Of a stretch of 50,624 nt of DNA, positions 43,168-50,624 are shown piece after piece; the first letter of the stretch is position 1, and every line of letters begins with the position of its first letter. Source of the stretch: RGIG1959 sp045637645 (GTDB lineage Bacteria; Bacillota; Clostridia; Oscillospirales; Acutalibacteraceae); NCBI GenBank assembly GCA_045637645.1, contig JAZTZV010000018.1:1-50624 (forward strand), given 5' to 3'. Position numbers and translations under genes: made by a program. The notes beneath the pieces were generated by a model. That model did not search any database, was not told where the DNA came from, and saw nothing but the letters and a program-made list of their open reading frames with translations.

Positions 43168-43374
43168 TTATTTCTCGTTGAAATCGACCCAATCCTTGTT
43201 TTCCGCGACACAAAAATCGCTCGGGATGGCGATGCCCGTTTTCGGCTGACGCGACGACGTGTCGGAGATAGCTTGCGTTTCAAATGTGCCTTTGATGTCA
43301 CCCCATATCACATCGGCAACATCCGTCGTTTTCTTTTCGGGAACGGGAAGTGCGTGCTTTCGTTTGTCATACAT
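43168..43374 (-). CDS. small spore-associated protein, DUF3787 (CDIF630_02480-like)
   Basis: A protein of 68 residues. The C-terminal TGIAIPSDFCVAENKDWVDFNEK part (written here as ending IPSD...V..NKDWVD.NEK) fits the DUF3787 pattern of small clostridial spore proteins, and the N-terminal half is polar and basic. Its role in spores is unknown. The ATG at 43374 follows AGAGGAGAG. It is transcribed in the same direction as recA but lies downstream of the recA terminator, so it needs its own promoter, which I could not define. Confidence 0.7.
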   Translation of the reverse strand: MYDKRKHALPVPEKKTTDVADVIWGDIKGTFETQAISDTSSRQPKTGIAIPSDFCVAENKDWVDFNEK

Positions 43375-43392
43375 GATGTTCTCTCCTCTCTT

Positions 43393-43439
43393 GCCCAAAA
43401 AAATAAATACTCCCAAAGGCAAATACCTTTGGGAGTATT
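43393..43439 (-). terminator. recA terminator
   Basis: A perfect 14-bp stem (43406-43419 with 43426-43439), a 6-nt loop, then a T-rich run on the minus strand. Confidence 0.92.
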
Positions 43440-43458
43440 GTTCTCTTATGTGCGAAAA

Positions 43459-44616
43459 TTATTCCTCGTCATCGACCACAATGTCAATGCTGGCTTTTGC
43501 CATTGCCGCCGTCATGCGGGGCGCATCGTTGATGGGGATTTCGACGGGTGCTTTCGCGGCAGGCGGATTCTTTTGCTTGGCCGCTTCTTGTTTTTCCTTC
43601 ATCTTTGCGCGAAGCAGTTCTTCCACCTCCGCCATGATGTCGGGGTTGTTCTTGAAATATTCTTTGGCGTTGTCGCGACCTTGACCGATGCGCGCCTCGT
43701 TATAAGAGAACCACGCACCCGCTTTTTGCACGATACCGAATTCGACCGCCAAGTCGAGCAATTCGCCCTCGCGGGAAATGCCTTCGCCGTACATGATGTC
43801 AAATTCAACCTCTTTGAAAGGCGGCGCGACCTTATTCTTCACGACGCGCACGCGAGTGTGCGAGCCGACGGGATTGCCCGCCACTTTCAAGGTTTCGGTG
43901 CGGCGCACATCCAGACGCACGGACGCATAATATTTCAGCGCGTTGCCGCCTGCGGTGACTTCGGGGTTGCCGTACACGACGCCGACCTTTTGACGGAGCT
44001 GGTTGATGAACAGCGCGATGCAGTTTGAGCGCGACACAACGCCCGCCAATTTACGCATCGCTTGCGACATCAAGCGCGCTTGCAAGCCGACGTGACTGTC
44101 GCCCATTTCGCCTTCGATTTCCGCACGCGGAACGAGCGCGGCAACCGAGTCGACAACGACGATGTCGAGTGCGCCCGAACGAATGAGCGCTTCGGCAATT
44201 TCGAGTGCTTGCTCACCGGTATCGGGTTGCGACACCAAAAGGGCATCCACATCCACACCCAACGCACGCGCATACACAGGGTCGAGCGCGTGTTCGACGT
44301 CGATGAACGCCGCTTCGCCGCCCGCTTTTTGCGCTTCCGCGACCGCGTGAAGTGCCAACGTCGTTTTACCCGAGGCTTCGGGACCGTAAACCTCAATGAT
44401 ACGGCCGCGGGGCAAACCGCCGATGCCCAGAGCCAGATCAAGACCGATCGAACCCGTCGGGATGCTTTCCACAGTCATGCCGACGTTTTGTCCCAAACGC
44501 ATGACAGCGCCTTTGCCGTAATTCTTTTCAATTTGTTGAAGTGCCATTTCGAGAGCTTTTTGCTTATCCTCTGCTCTGGCACCGGTCATTTTCTTATCGT
44601 CCTTCACTTTTGCCAT
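43459..44616 (-). CDS. recA: RecA recombinase
   Basis: A protein of 385 residues. ATP-binding Walker A (GPEASGKTT), Walker B region (DIVVVDSVAALV), the RLMSQAMRKL loop L1 area and the L2 loop FINQLRQKVGVVYGNPE are all intact, so it should form filaments and trigger LexA cleavage. The C-terminal tail is acidic, ending DIVVDDEE. The ATG at 44616 gives the usual RecA N-terminus; an ATG seven codons upstream is possible. Its own promoter and a LexA box lie upstream. Confidence 0.97.
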   Translation of the reverse strand: MAKVKDDKKMTGARAEDKQKALEMALQQIEKNYGKGAVMRLGQNVGMTVESIPTGSIGLDLALGIGGLPRGRIIEVYGPEASGKTTLALHAVAEAQKAGGEAAFIDVEHALDPVYARALGVDVDALLVSQPDTGEQALEIAEALIRSGALDIVVVDSVAALVPRAEIEGEMGDSHVGLQARLMSQAMRKLAGVVSRSNCIALFINQLRQKVGVVYGNPEVTAGGNALKYYASVRLDVRRTETLKVAGNPVGSHTRVRVVKNKVAPPFKEVEFDIMYGEGISREGELLDLAVEFGIVQKAGAWFSYNEARIGQGRDNAKEYFKNNPDIMAEVEELLRAKMKEKQEAAKQKNPPAAKAPVEIPINDAPRMTAAMAKASIDIVVDDEE

Positions 44617-44648
44617 AATGCGATCCCGTCCTTTCATGAACTGACCCC

Positions 44649-44678
44649 ATTATAAAACACATCGTTCCCAAAAGTCAA
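44649..44678 (-). promoter_or_regulatory. recA promoter
   Basis: TTGACT (44673-44678) and TATAAT (44649-44654), 18-nt spacer. Confidence 0.8.
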
Positions 44679-44696
44679 TAGTTTTCGTTAAAAAAT

Positions 44697-44710
44697 CGAA
44701 CATATATTCG
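44697..44710. promoter_or_regulatory. LexA (SOS) box upstream of recA
   Basis: CGAACATATATTCG differs at one base from the symmetrical form CGAACATATGTTCG, about 19 bp upstream of the -35 box. Confidence 0.7.
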
Positions 44711-44801
44711 TTTTTATTTTTCGCCAATGCCAAAAAACGGCTCTGGAAAGCCATTTTGAATACTTTTTTATGTTTGAATTTTTATCAAACAAACACCCTT
44801 T

Positions 44802-45074
44802 TTACACCCATTTTGACAACATCAGCCCCATCGCAACACCGCTTGCGCCGCCGCCGAACACGCAAAGCGACGTGTGCATCCATCGGCGAAGCCGCGCGCG
44901 CCGCAACCCTGTATACGGTTTGGCGCGTGCCACCAGTGCTTTCCCGCGACGCTCTGCTTCTTCCTCGGACGCAAACGGCGCGCATGACGCGCGCACAAAC
45001 AACAGCGCTCGTTCGAAATAGGGATCGTCGGTTTGACGAATCTCGATGATTTGATGATGTACACCTTTAAGCAT
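44802..45074 (-). CDS. small conserved hypothetical protein with C-terminal helix
   Basis: A protein of 90 residues. It starts MLKGVHHQIIEIRQTDDPYF, a pattern I recall in many clostridial small proteins of unknown function. A middle Ala/Arg-rich helical part follows, and the last 25 residues (GGGASGVAMGLMLSKWV) form a Gly-rich hydrophobic tail, probably a membrane anchor. The ATG at 45074 follows CAAGGAGGGG, a strong site. It has no operon partner in view; recA is downstream with its own promoter. Confidence 0.7.
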   Translation of the reverse strand: MLKGVHHQIIEIRQTDDPYFERALLFVRASCAPFASEEEAERRGKALVARAKPYTGLRRARLRRWMHTSLCVFGGGASGVAMGLMLSKWV

Positions 45075-45255
45075 GGCATCCCCTCCTTGGTCTTGAGTGT
45101 GCCGCAATCGGACGGTTTATAATCGTCGTCAAGATGAGAAATGGTGCGCTTTGTTTATCTAAACTGCTGTGTTATTCGGTTGCTCCTTAATCAATATTCC
45201 GCCACACAAAAACAGGTTACAGCTTTGTAATTTACAATTTGTATAGTTCAAAACG

Positions 45256-45365
45256 TGTGAATAAAAGTGGAAAACTCGGTGGAAAATGTGATAAAAGCAT
45301 GGTATAATCCCACTTTTCCCCCGTGGATAACTTTTGGAAAACCTGATTTTGTGAAGTTTTTCACA
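45256..45365. other. intergenic region with DnaA-box-like motifs
   Basis: The gap 45075-45509 has no supported gene. In about 75 bp it holds TGTGAATAA (45256), AGTGGAAAA (45266), GGTGGAAAA (45278) and CGTGGATAA (45322), each one to a few bases from the DnaA box TGTGGATAA and all in the same orientation. A TATAAT (45303-45308) and an inverted repeat TGTGAA-GTTT-TTCACA (45350-45365) follow. Confidence 0.35.
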
Positions 45366-45416
45366 TCTTTTAGCTACACCTTGTTAATCATCTTTTTCGT
45401 TTTTCGACAAACAGCA

Positions 45417-45453
45417 AACGCGGTGTGTCCTCCAATCAAGGACACACCGCGTT
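45417..45453 (-). terminator. hairpin after the DUF6062 gene
   Basis: A perfect 14-bp stem (45417-45430 with 45440-45453) with a 9-nt loop. A T-rich stretch follows on the minus strand, though interrupted. Confidence 0.7.
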
Positions 45454-45509
45454 GGTCATGATTTGCGTCGTTTTCCACCGCACATTCTGCGCGATGAGTC
45501 GCTTCATTT

Positions 45510-46205
45510 TTACGGTTCGCGACCGCACAGCCACGCGATCGAACGTTCAACGGAATCGCGCGAGTTGCCCCAATCCGCGTTCTCATCACTGCTGTTGCGA
45601 TAGTCAAACATCTTGCAGAAATGCGACACATCGCCGCGCAATTCTTCAAGTTGCTTGCGACACAGCGTCGAGCAGGATTTTTGAAAATCACCGACATACT
45701 TCTTACTCATGTTCTTTTCGGCGACTTGCGCCAAAAGCGTAAAGTGCGGCAGGCACAAATATTCCTGCTCCTCAAACGAGGTGCGAAAATCGCGCTCCTG
45801 CTCCCACAAACGGCACACCGTCGCCAGCAAACGCACCATCGCCCAATCCACTCGCTCGCACACAAAGCACGAATCCGTCACATTGGCGGCGCCGGACGCT
45901 TGACGTTTCGCGCTTTTGCCGACGATCGGCAAACCTCGAAACACCTGCTTTTCCACTTCGGCAAGGCGGCTTTCCATCATCAGCGCCACAGGAAGCGCCG
46001 CACGCTTTTTCAAAATCTGGCGGTAATGCGTCAGACAAAAGCCTTTCTCGTTCGTCTCCATGCGTACATCAGGCTCCATCATCGCCGCACCTGTGATGTA
46101 ATCCGTCACGCGCGTTTCAAGCAAATCGCGCATGCGACAAATCGGGCATCCGTCATGCTCGTCAAATATGTCGGTTACGGGAATACTGGTGATATCTTCA
46201 CGCAT
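45510..46205 (-). CDS. DUF6062 family protein, Cys-rich
   Basis: A protein of 231 residues. The N-terminal CPICRMRDLLE, MMEPDVRMETNEKGFCLTH, the central CFVCERVDWAM and a later CLPHF make four Cys-containing motifs, which suggests a metal centre. I assign DUF6062 from this pattern; function is unknown. No signal peptide or membrane helix. The ATG at 46205 is preceded by AAAGGA. It is divergent from the aldolase gene. Confidence 0.75.
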   Translation of the reverse strand: MREDITSIPVTDIFDEHDGCPICRMRDLLETRVTDYITGAAMMEPDVRMETNEKGFCLTHYRQILKKRAALPVALMMESRLAEVEKQVFRGLPIVGKSAKRQASGAANVTDSCFVCERVDWAMVRLLATVCRLWEQERDFRTSFEEQEYLCLPHFTLLAQVAEKNMSKKYVGDFQKSCSTLCRKQLEELRGDVSHFCKMFDYRNSSDENADWGNSRDSVERSIAWLCGREP

Positions 46206-46275
46206 ATCATCACGTCCTTTTTCACATTATAGGTATATTGTAGCAAATCCACGCAAAATAATCAATAGCAAGCGA

Positions 46276-46304
46276 TTGACAAGGCCGCGCGTGTATGTTA
46301 AAAT
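46276..46304 (+). promoter_or_regulatory. promoter of the aldolase gene
   Basis: TTGACA (46276-46281) and TAAAAT (46299-46304), 17-nt spacer. Confidence 0.8.
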
Positions 46305-46357
46305 CGTAACAGACTATTAGTGGGCGTATGCCCCGAATAAAAAGGAGAGATATCATC

Positions 46358-47221
46358 ATGTTAGTTTCCGCAAAAGACATGCTGCAAAAAGCAAAGGCGG
46401 GCAAATATGCCGTCGGCCAATTCAACATCAACAACCTTGAGTGGACCAAGGCGATCCTGCTCACCGCAGAAGAGCTCAAGTCCCCCGTCATCCTCGGCGT
46501 TTCCGAAGGTGCCGGTAAGTATATGTGCGGCTACACCACCATCGTGGGTATGGTCAATGGTATGATCAACGAGCTCGGCATCACCGTGCCCGTGGCTCTG
46601 CACCTCGACCACGGCTCCTACGAAGGCGCGAAGAAGTGCATCGAGGCGGGCTTCTCCTCGGTCATGTTCGACGGCTCGCACTATCCGATCGACGAGAACA
46701 TCGCCAAGACGAAAGAACTCGTCGCGACGGCTGACGCGCTGGGCATCTCCGTGGAAGCGGAAGTCGGCGCCATCGGCGGCGAAGAAGACGGCGTTGTCGG
46801 CAACGGCGAAGTCGCGGATCCCGACGAGTGCAAGATGATCGCTGACCTCGGCGTGTCCATGCTTGCTGCGGGCATCGGCAACATCCACGGCAAATACCCC
46901 GAGAACTGGGCGGGCCTCAACTTCGACGTCCTCGCAAAGATCAGCGAGCTGACCGTTGATATGCCCCTCGTGCTCCACGGCGGCACCGGCATCCCCGCCG
47001 ACATGATCCAAAAGGCGATCTCGCTGGGCGTGTCCAAGATCAACGTCAACACCGAGTGCCAACTCGCGTTTGCGGACGCCACCAGAAAGTACGTCGAGGC
47101 GGGCAAGGATCTCGAAGGCAAAGGCTTCGATCCCCGCAAGCTCCTCGCTCCCGGCTACGAAGCGATTAAAGCGACCGTCAAAGAGAAGATGGAACTCTTC
47201 GGCTCTGTCGGCAAGGCTTAA
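46358..47221 (+). CDS. fba: class II fructose-1,6-bisphosphate aldolase
   Basis: A zinc-dependent aldolase of 287 residues that interconverts fructose 1,6-bisphosphate with DHAP and glyceraldehyde 3-phosphate in glycolysis. Zinc ligands and active-site motifs are present: ALHLDHGS, EAEVGAIGG, IGNIHGKYP, LVLHGGTGIP and KINVNTECQ. Codon use is strongly biased, as expected for high expression. The ATG at 46358 follows AAAGGAGAG. Related tagatose-bisphosphate aldolases are hard to exclude by sequence alone, but the context favours Fba. A single-gene unit with a strong terminator. Confidence 0.95.
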   Translation: MLVSAKDMLQKAKAGKYAVGQFNINNLEWTKAILLTAEELKSPVILGVSEGAGKYMCGYTTIVGMVNGMINELGITVPVALHLDHGSYEGAKKCIEAGFSSVMFDGSHYPIDENIAKTKELVATADALGISVEAEVGAIGGEEDGVVGNGEVADPDECKMIADLGVSMLAAGIGNIHGKYPENWAGLNFDVLAKISELTVDMPLVLHGGTGIPADMIQKAISLGVSKINVNTECQLAFADATRKYVEAGKDLEGKGFDPRKLLAPGYEAIKATVKEKMELFGSVGKA

Positions 47222-47238
47222 GTTTTACAAAACCACAA

Positions 47239-47279
47239 AACGCCCCGCGAATCTCCGTGATTCGCGGGGCGTTCTTTTT
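47239..47279 (+). terminator. fba terminator
   Basis: A perfect 15-bp stem (47239-47253 with 47259-47273), a 5-nt loop, then CTTTTT. Confidence 0.92.
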
Positions 47280-49047
47280 ATACCATAGCGGTGTTCACCA
47301 AGTCAAGTCTCACCATTAAACACAAATCTTCTCCTGTGAATATCACATATTTCGATGTGTCGATCCCAATCAACTCAAACCACTCGCCGTCTCCCGCTTG
47401 GAACAGAATGACATTCGGAACACGATGGGGACTCATTTCATAATACAACTTGGTTTTGGCGATGAACGCGTCGGGAGAATTCGCTTTGGAATATCCCCAC
47501 GTCGAAAACGCACCGACGTTTAACTCCCGATCCAGATACACAATCGGATCGCACAGCAGCGTCATAAACATGATCTCATCCTTGCGCGTCATATCCACAT
47601 ACGCAAAAAGCGATTCGATCGTATCGTAACGCGTCTCATACTGGCTTTTATGCCAATCGCTTGTTTTCAAGCCTTTGGCGGCACCGCGGTCAACCGTTGT
47701 TGTGATATTGTAAAGCGGCGAATCGAAATACTGCCGCTCAATTTTCAACGACACCTGCAACGCGATTTGGCACACAAACAACGTCGCAACACCGAGAATC
47801 GCGACAACTTTATACCACGCAAGGTGTTTGCCGCAACGCGCCGCCGCATCGGCGATCCACTCTTTTGCAAATCGCTCGATCCACAAAATCGACGCCACGC
47901 CACTGATTGCAAACCCCATGCCGATGGCCTTCAAGCCCGTGTCGGATGACGCATAAAACACCATCGACAACAGCACACCGAACGCATAAAACACCGTCAA
48001 CACACGCTTATGTTTGGTCGGCGCTTTGAGCAACAGCATCGTCGGCAAACCGAGAAGCGCCAGCGGAATCATTTGATAGTTAAACTGATATTGTCCGCAC
48101 GCCACCTGCAGATACAGAAGCTCCAGCAAAAACATAAACGCATTCACGCTGAACAGCAATGTGCGCCATCCAAACGACTGCTTGATGCGCGGAACCAGAC
48201 TCAACGCACTCGTCACAAACAGCGTTGCAAAATAGAACGGCCATTGATTGACGATGCGGTCAAGATATTGTGACAGCTTGTCGGGTGCCTGCCCGACGCG
48301 TTTGCTGTTTGCAAACATATTGGGCAGTTTTTCGAAAAATTCCGCAACGGAATATTGATTCCACAGAAAGCGCCAAGCGTACAGAATAAGTACGCCCGCG
48401 CAAATACCCGCACTGATGAGCATCACACGCATCAACCATCGGCTGCGCTTGTTACGCTTAACATACCAATACACCGTCGCCGCGATCAGCGCCACCGCGT
48501 ACACAACAGCCATATACGGAATCGCGATCACCGTGACGATCAACAACGCCGAGAATATCAGCGCAAACGGCACACTCTTGATTGGTCGCACATTCAAATG
48601 ATAATAAAACAAGCAGGCGATCAGCACACTTCCCATCAATCCGAACGACGTGTAGGAAAGAAGCATCTGATCGAGCGGCGAAAACAGCAACAAATACGCA
48701 AACGCGACGATCGCGCACCGATGCCGCTTGCAAAGGACGGCATACACCGTCGTGCAGGTAAATGCCCACAGCACGCAATACACATGCCGAAATGTCAGCA
48801 AAATGCCGTCCACCGAACCGAACAGCGCGATGTAGATCCGATAAAACGGTAACAGGAGGACACCGACATTTTGTGCCAAGTTCCATTCGTCGATGAACAA
48901 ACTGTCGCCCGCATGTAGCCGTTGCGCCAAGCTGACCAAAAACGGCTCATCGTCAAACGAATAGCCGTACGATGCGCGCCACCAAAGCAACGCCACCGCC
49001 GCCACAAACAGCAACGGCAATCGCACGTGTTTCCAAGACATTTTCAC
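47278..49047 (-). CDS. large polytopic membrane protein, glycosyltransferase-like
   Basis: A protein of 589 residues with about ten to twelve hydrophobic helices in the first 440 residues and a soluble C-terminal domain of about 150 residues. After the first helix comes YSFDDEPFLVSLAQRL, whose acidic loop resembles the DE/DD motif of GT39/ArnT-like (GT-C) glycosyltransferases, so transfer of sugars from lipid carriers is plausible. No family is certain. The start is a GTG at 49047 with AGGAGG about 9 nt upstream; the ATG two codons later is also possible. Confidence 0.7.
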   Translation of the reverse strand: MKMSWKHVRLPLLFVAAVALLWWRASYGYSFDDEPFLVSLAQRLHAGDSLFIDEWNLAQNVGVLLLPFYRIYIALFGSVDGILLTFRHVYCVLWAFTCTTVYAVLCKRHRCAIVAFAYLLLFSPLDQMLLSYTSFGLMGSVLIACLFYYHLNVRPIKSVPFALIFSALLIVTVIAIPYMAVVYAVALIAATVYWYVKRNKRSRWLMRVMLISAGICAGVLILYAWRFLWNQYSVAEFFEKLPNMFANSKRVGQAPDKLSQYLDRIVNQWPFYFATLFVTSALSLVPRIKQSFGWRTLLFSVNAFMFLLELLYLQVACGQYQFNYQMIPLALLGLPTMLLLKAPTKHKRVLTVFYAFGVLLSMVFYASSDTGLKAIGMGFAISGVASILWIERFAKEWIADAAARCGKHLAWYKVVAILGVATLFVCQIALQVSLKIERQYFDSPLYNITTTVDRGAAKGLKTSDWHKSQYETRYDTIESLFAYVDMTRKDEIMFMTLLCDPIVYLDRELNVGAFSTWGYSKANSPDAFIAKTKLYYEMSPHRVPNVILFQAGDGEWFELIGIDTSKYVIFTGEDLCLMVRLDLVNTAMV

Positions 49048-49176
49048 GGCGTCATTCCTCCTCCCCACCATACTAAAATCGGGTTTATTGTATCATACCG
49101 CCGCGCTTTTGTAAAGGAAGCATCTCCCACCCTTTCAAGAATTTGCATATTCCTATTTGTATTTTTTGTCGCGGGG

Positions 49177-49205
49177 TTGCATTTTTCGCCGTTTTCTCAT
49201 ATAAT
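49177..49205 (+). promoter_or_regulatory. promoter of alr
   Basis: TTGCAT (49177-49182) and TATAAT (49200-49205), 17-nt spacer. Confidence 0.75.
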
Positions 49206-49240
49206 AGAGGAGTATTGACGAAAGGTGTGAACACACATTC

Positions 49241-50410
49241 ATGAAACATTGGTTGAAACGAACATGGGCCGAGATCGATCTCGATCGCCTGCAAGAAAAT
49301 TTTCGTCGCATTAAAACTGCCGCCGACGGCAGTCTTGTCATGGCGGTCGTGAAAGCCGACGCCTACGGCCACGGTGCCGTCATGGCGGCGCGCACGCTTT
49401 GCCAAGCGGGTGCTGACTGGCTGGCGGTCTCCAACCTGGACGAGGCGATGCAACTGCGAAACGCCGGTCTGTCCTGCCCCATGCTGATCTTATCCTATAC
49501 CCCGCCCGAAGAGGTCGCGCTGTTACACGAACACCGCATCACCCAAACCGTCGTCTCCACGTCGCACGCACAAGCGTTATCAAACGCCGCGCTCGAAGCA
49601 GGCGTAACGCTCGACGTGCATTTGAAAGTCGACACCGGTATGTCACGCGTCGGCTTCTTCTGCCGCAAAGGCGAATTGCCCGTCGACGAGATCGCGGCAG
49701 TGTGCGCGTTGCCCGCGCTCAACCCGAGCGGCATTTTCACGCATTTTGCCGTCGCGGACGAACCGCAGGGCGACGCATTCACGCGCGAACAATTTGCCTG
49801 CTTCACCGACACGGTTGCCGCCCTCGAAGCGCGCGGCATCACCTTTGCGCTTCGCCATTGCTGCAACAGCGCGGCAACCCTGCGCTACCCCGACATGCAC
49901 CTCGACATGGTGCGCCCGGGTCTTATTTTGTACGGACTCTACCCCGACGAATGGATGCGTCAATTCTTGGAGCTGACACCCGTCATGTCGCTTCGTACGC
50001 ACGTTTCCCACGTCAAAACCGTCCCCGCCGACACCACCGTCAGCTACGGACGTCAATACACCACAAGCGACGACGAAACACTCGCGACGGTGCCCATCGG
50101 TTATGCTGACGGCTACACCCGTCGTGCACAGGACCGCGCACACATGCTTGTGCGCGGCAAGGAAGCTCCCGTGCGCGGACGCATCTGCATGGATCAATGC
50201 ATGCTCGATGTCACCGGCATCGACAACGTACAAGCCGGCACGCTTGTCACCGCCTTCGGCAACGACGGCGAGGCATGCCTGCCCGTCGAAACCTATGCCG
50301 CATGGTCGGATACGATCAATTACGAGATCGTGTGCGCGGTCGGCAAGCGCGTACCGCGTTTGTTCCTTGAGCAAGGAGAACCGATTTTCCTGCAAGACGG
50401 ATTGAGGTGA
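49241..50410 (+). CDS. alr: alanine racemase
   Basis: A PLP enzyme of 389 residues that interconverts L- and D-alanine for peptidoglycan. The PLP lysine is Lys38 in VVKADAYGHG. The second catalytic residue is Tyr288 in VPIGYADGY, and GRICMDQCMLDVT is the usual C-terminal motif. The length is normal. The ATG at 49241 is preceded by GAAAGGTG. The following gene begins 5 nt after the stop, so they are co-transcribed. Confidence 0.96.
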   Translation: MKHWLKRTWAEIDLDRLQENFRRIKTAADGSLVMAVVKADAYGHGAVMAARTLCQAGADWLAVSNLDEAMQLRNAGLSCPMLILSYTPPEEVALLHEHRITQTVVSTSHAQALSNAALEAGVTLDVHLKVDTGMSRVGFFCRKGELPVDEIAAVCALPALNPSGIFTHFAVADEPQGDAFTREQFACFTDTVAALEARGITFALRHCCNSAATLRYPDMHLDMVRPGLILYGLYPDEWMRQFLELTPVMSLRTHVSHVKTVPADTTVSYGRQYTTSDDETLATVPIGYADGYTRRAQDRAHMLVRGKEAPVRGRICMDQCMLDVTGIDNVQAGTLVTAFGNDGEACLPVETYAAWSDTINYEIVCAVGKRVPRLFLEQGEPIFLQDGLR

Positions 50411-50415
50411 ACAAC

Positions 50416-50624
50416 ATGACACAACCGTATGTCAAAACCGCCGTCCGCCGCGATTTGTGCATCGATTCGCTCATCTCCGTGCACTATTTCGAATATTCCA
50501 AGGACTATCGCTTCGCAGGCGAAGCCCATCCGTTTTGGGAACTGGTGTATGTCGACAAGGGTGAAGTCGATGCCGTTGCGGACGACGCCACGCATCATTT
50601 GCAGCAAGGTGAAGTCGGAGGCCA
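50416..50624 (+). CDS. AraC-family regulator, N-terminal part (cut by window edge)
   Basis: The first 69 residues only. The segment HYFEYSKDYRFAGEAHPFWELVYVDKGEV is the N-terminal cupin (AraC_binding-like) domain typical of AraC regulators sensing sugars; the DNA-binding half is outside the window, so this is an inference from the cupin. The ATG at 50416 follows GAGGTG that spans the alr stop codon. Confidence 0.7.
   Translation, partial: MTQPYVKTAVRRDLCIDSLISVHYFEYSKDYRFAGEAHPFWELVYVDKGEVDAVADDATHHLQQGEVGG

Noticed and set aside
45267..45461. A 64-codon plus-strand frame near recA
   Set aside because: It starts in the DnaA-box-like region, lacks a ribosome site and runs through a terminator hairpin.
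1..50624. Insertion sequences, prophage genes, rRNA operons
   Set aside because: No transposase, integrase, phage structural protein or rRNA sequence was recognised on either strand.

Overview
The window looks like chromosome from a spore-forming clostridial Firmicute, most likely in the Oscillospiraceae/Ruminococcaceae. The evidence is a moderately GC-rich sequence with strong AGGAGG-type ribosome sites and TTGACA/TATAAT promoters, a SpoIIQ-like LytM protein, a DUF3787-type spore protein, LytTR/DUF3021 regulation, and secreted enzymes carrying dockerin-like calcium repeats. I cannot name a species.

Region 1 (1-9270, minus strand) holds the start of nadB behind an exporter-type ABC transporter. 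Next comes an aromatic amino acid operon, aroF-tyrA-aroB-aroA-aroC-pheA, tightly packed and closed by a good terminator. In front of aroF sit a strong promoter, a 30-codon ORF rich in Phe and Tyr codons, and a perfect 16-bp stem with a U-run, which together look like a ribosome-mediated transcription attenuator.

Region 2 (9278-13540) holds a DUF3048 lipoprotein, tRNA-Arg(CCU), a short palindromic repeat element, an AT-rich islet with two small genes of different base composition, and a dockerin-bearing GHL10-type glycoside hydrolase.

Region 3 (13589-27110) is the accessory core. It starts with a 2141-residue secreted protein (beta-helix repeats, a phospholipase D-like domain, four LamG-like domains). 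A set of minus-strand genes follows: an SPFH protein with nine zinc-ribbon-like modules, a zinc ribbon-TIR-MORN protein, two paralogous three-helix membrane proteins, a zinc-ribbon protein and an Xre-type regulator. The SPFH and TIR-MORN genes carry near-identical promoters. A leader motif occurs three times in this area. I regard this cluster as the best candidate for an undescribed membrane-stress or defence system.

Region 4 (27214-34251) holds two more dockerin proteins (a phosphodiester glycosidase and a C39-like peptidase), an alpha/beta hydrolase, a LytTR/DUF3021 pair and a small lipoprotein.

Region 5 (34292-50624) is mostly housekeeping: a MATE transporter, a diverged peptide deformylase, lexA, a spoIIQ-like gene, rlmA, a Gfo/Idh/MocA oxidoreductase with a TIM-barrel partner, two lipoproteins, a spore protein, recA, a DUF6062 protein, class II aldolase, a large membrane protein, alanine racemase and the start of an AraC-type regulator. 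lexA and recA both have candidate LexA boxes, so the core SOS loop lies within this window.
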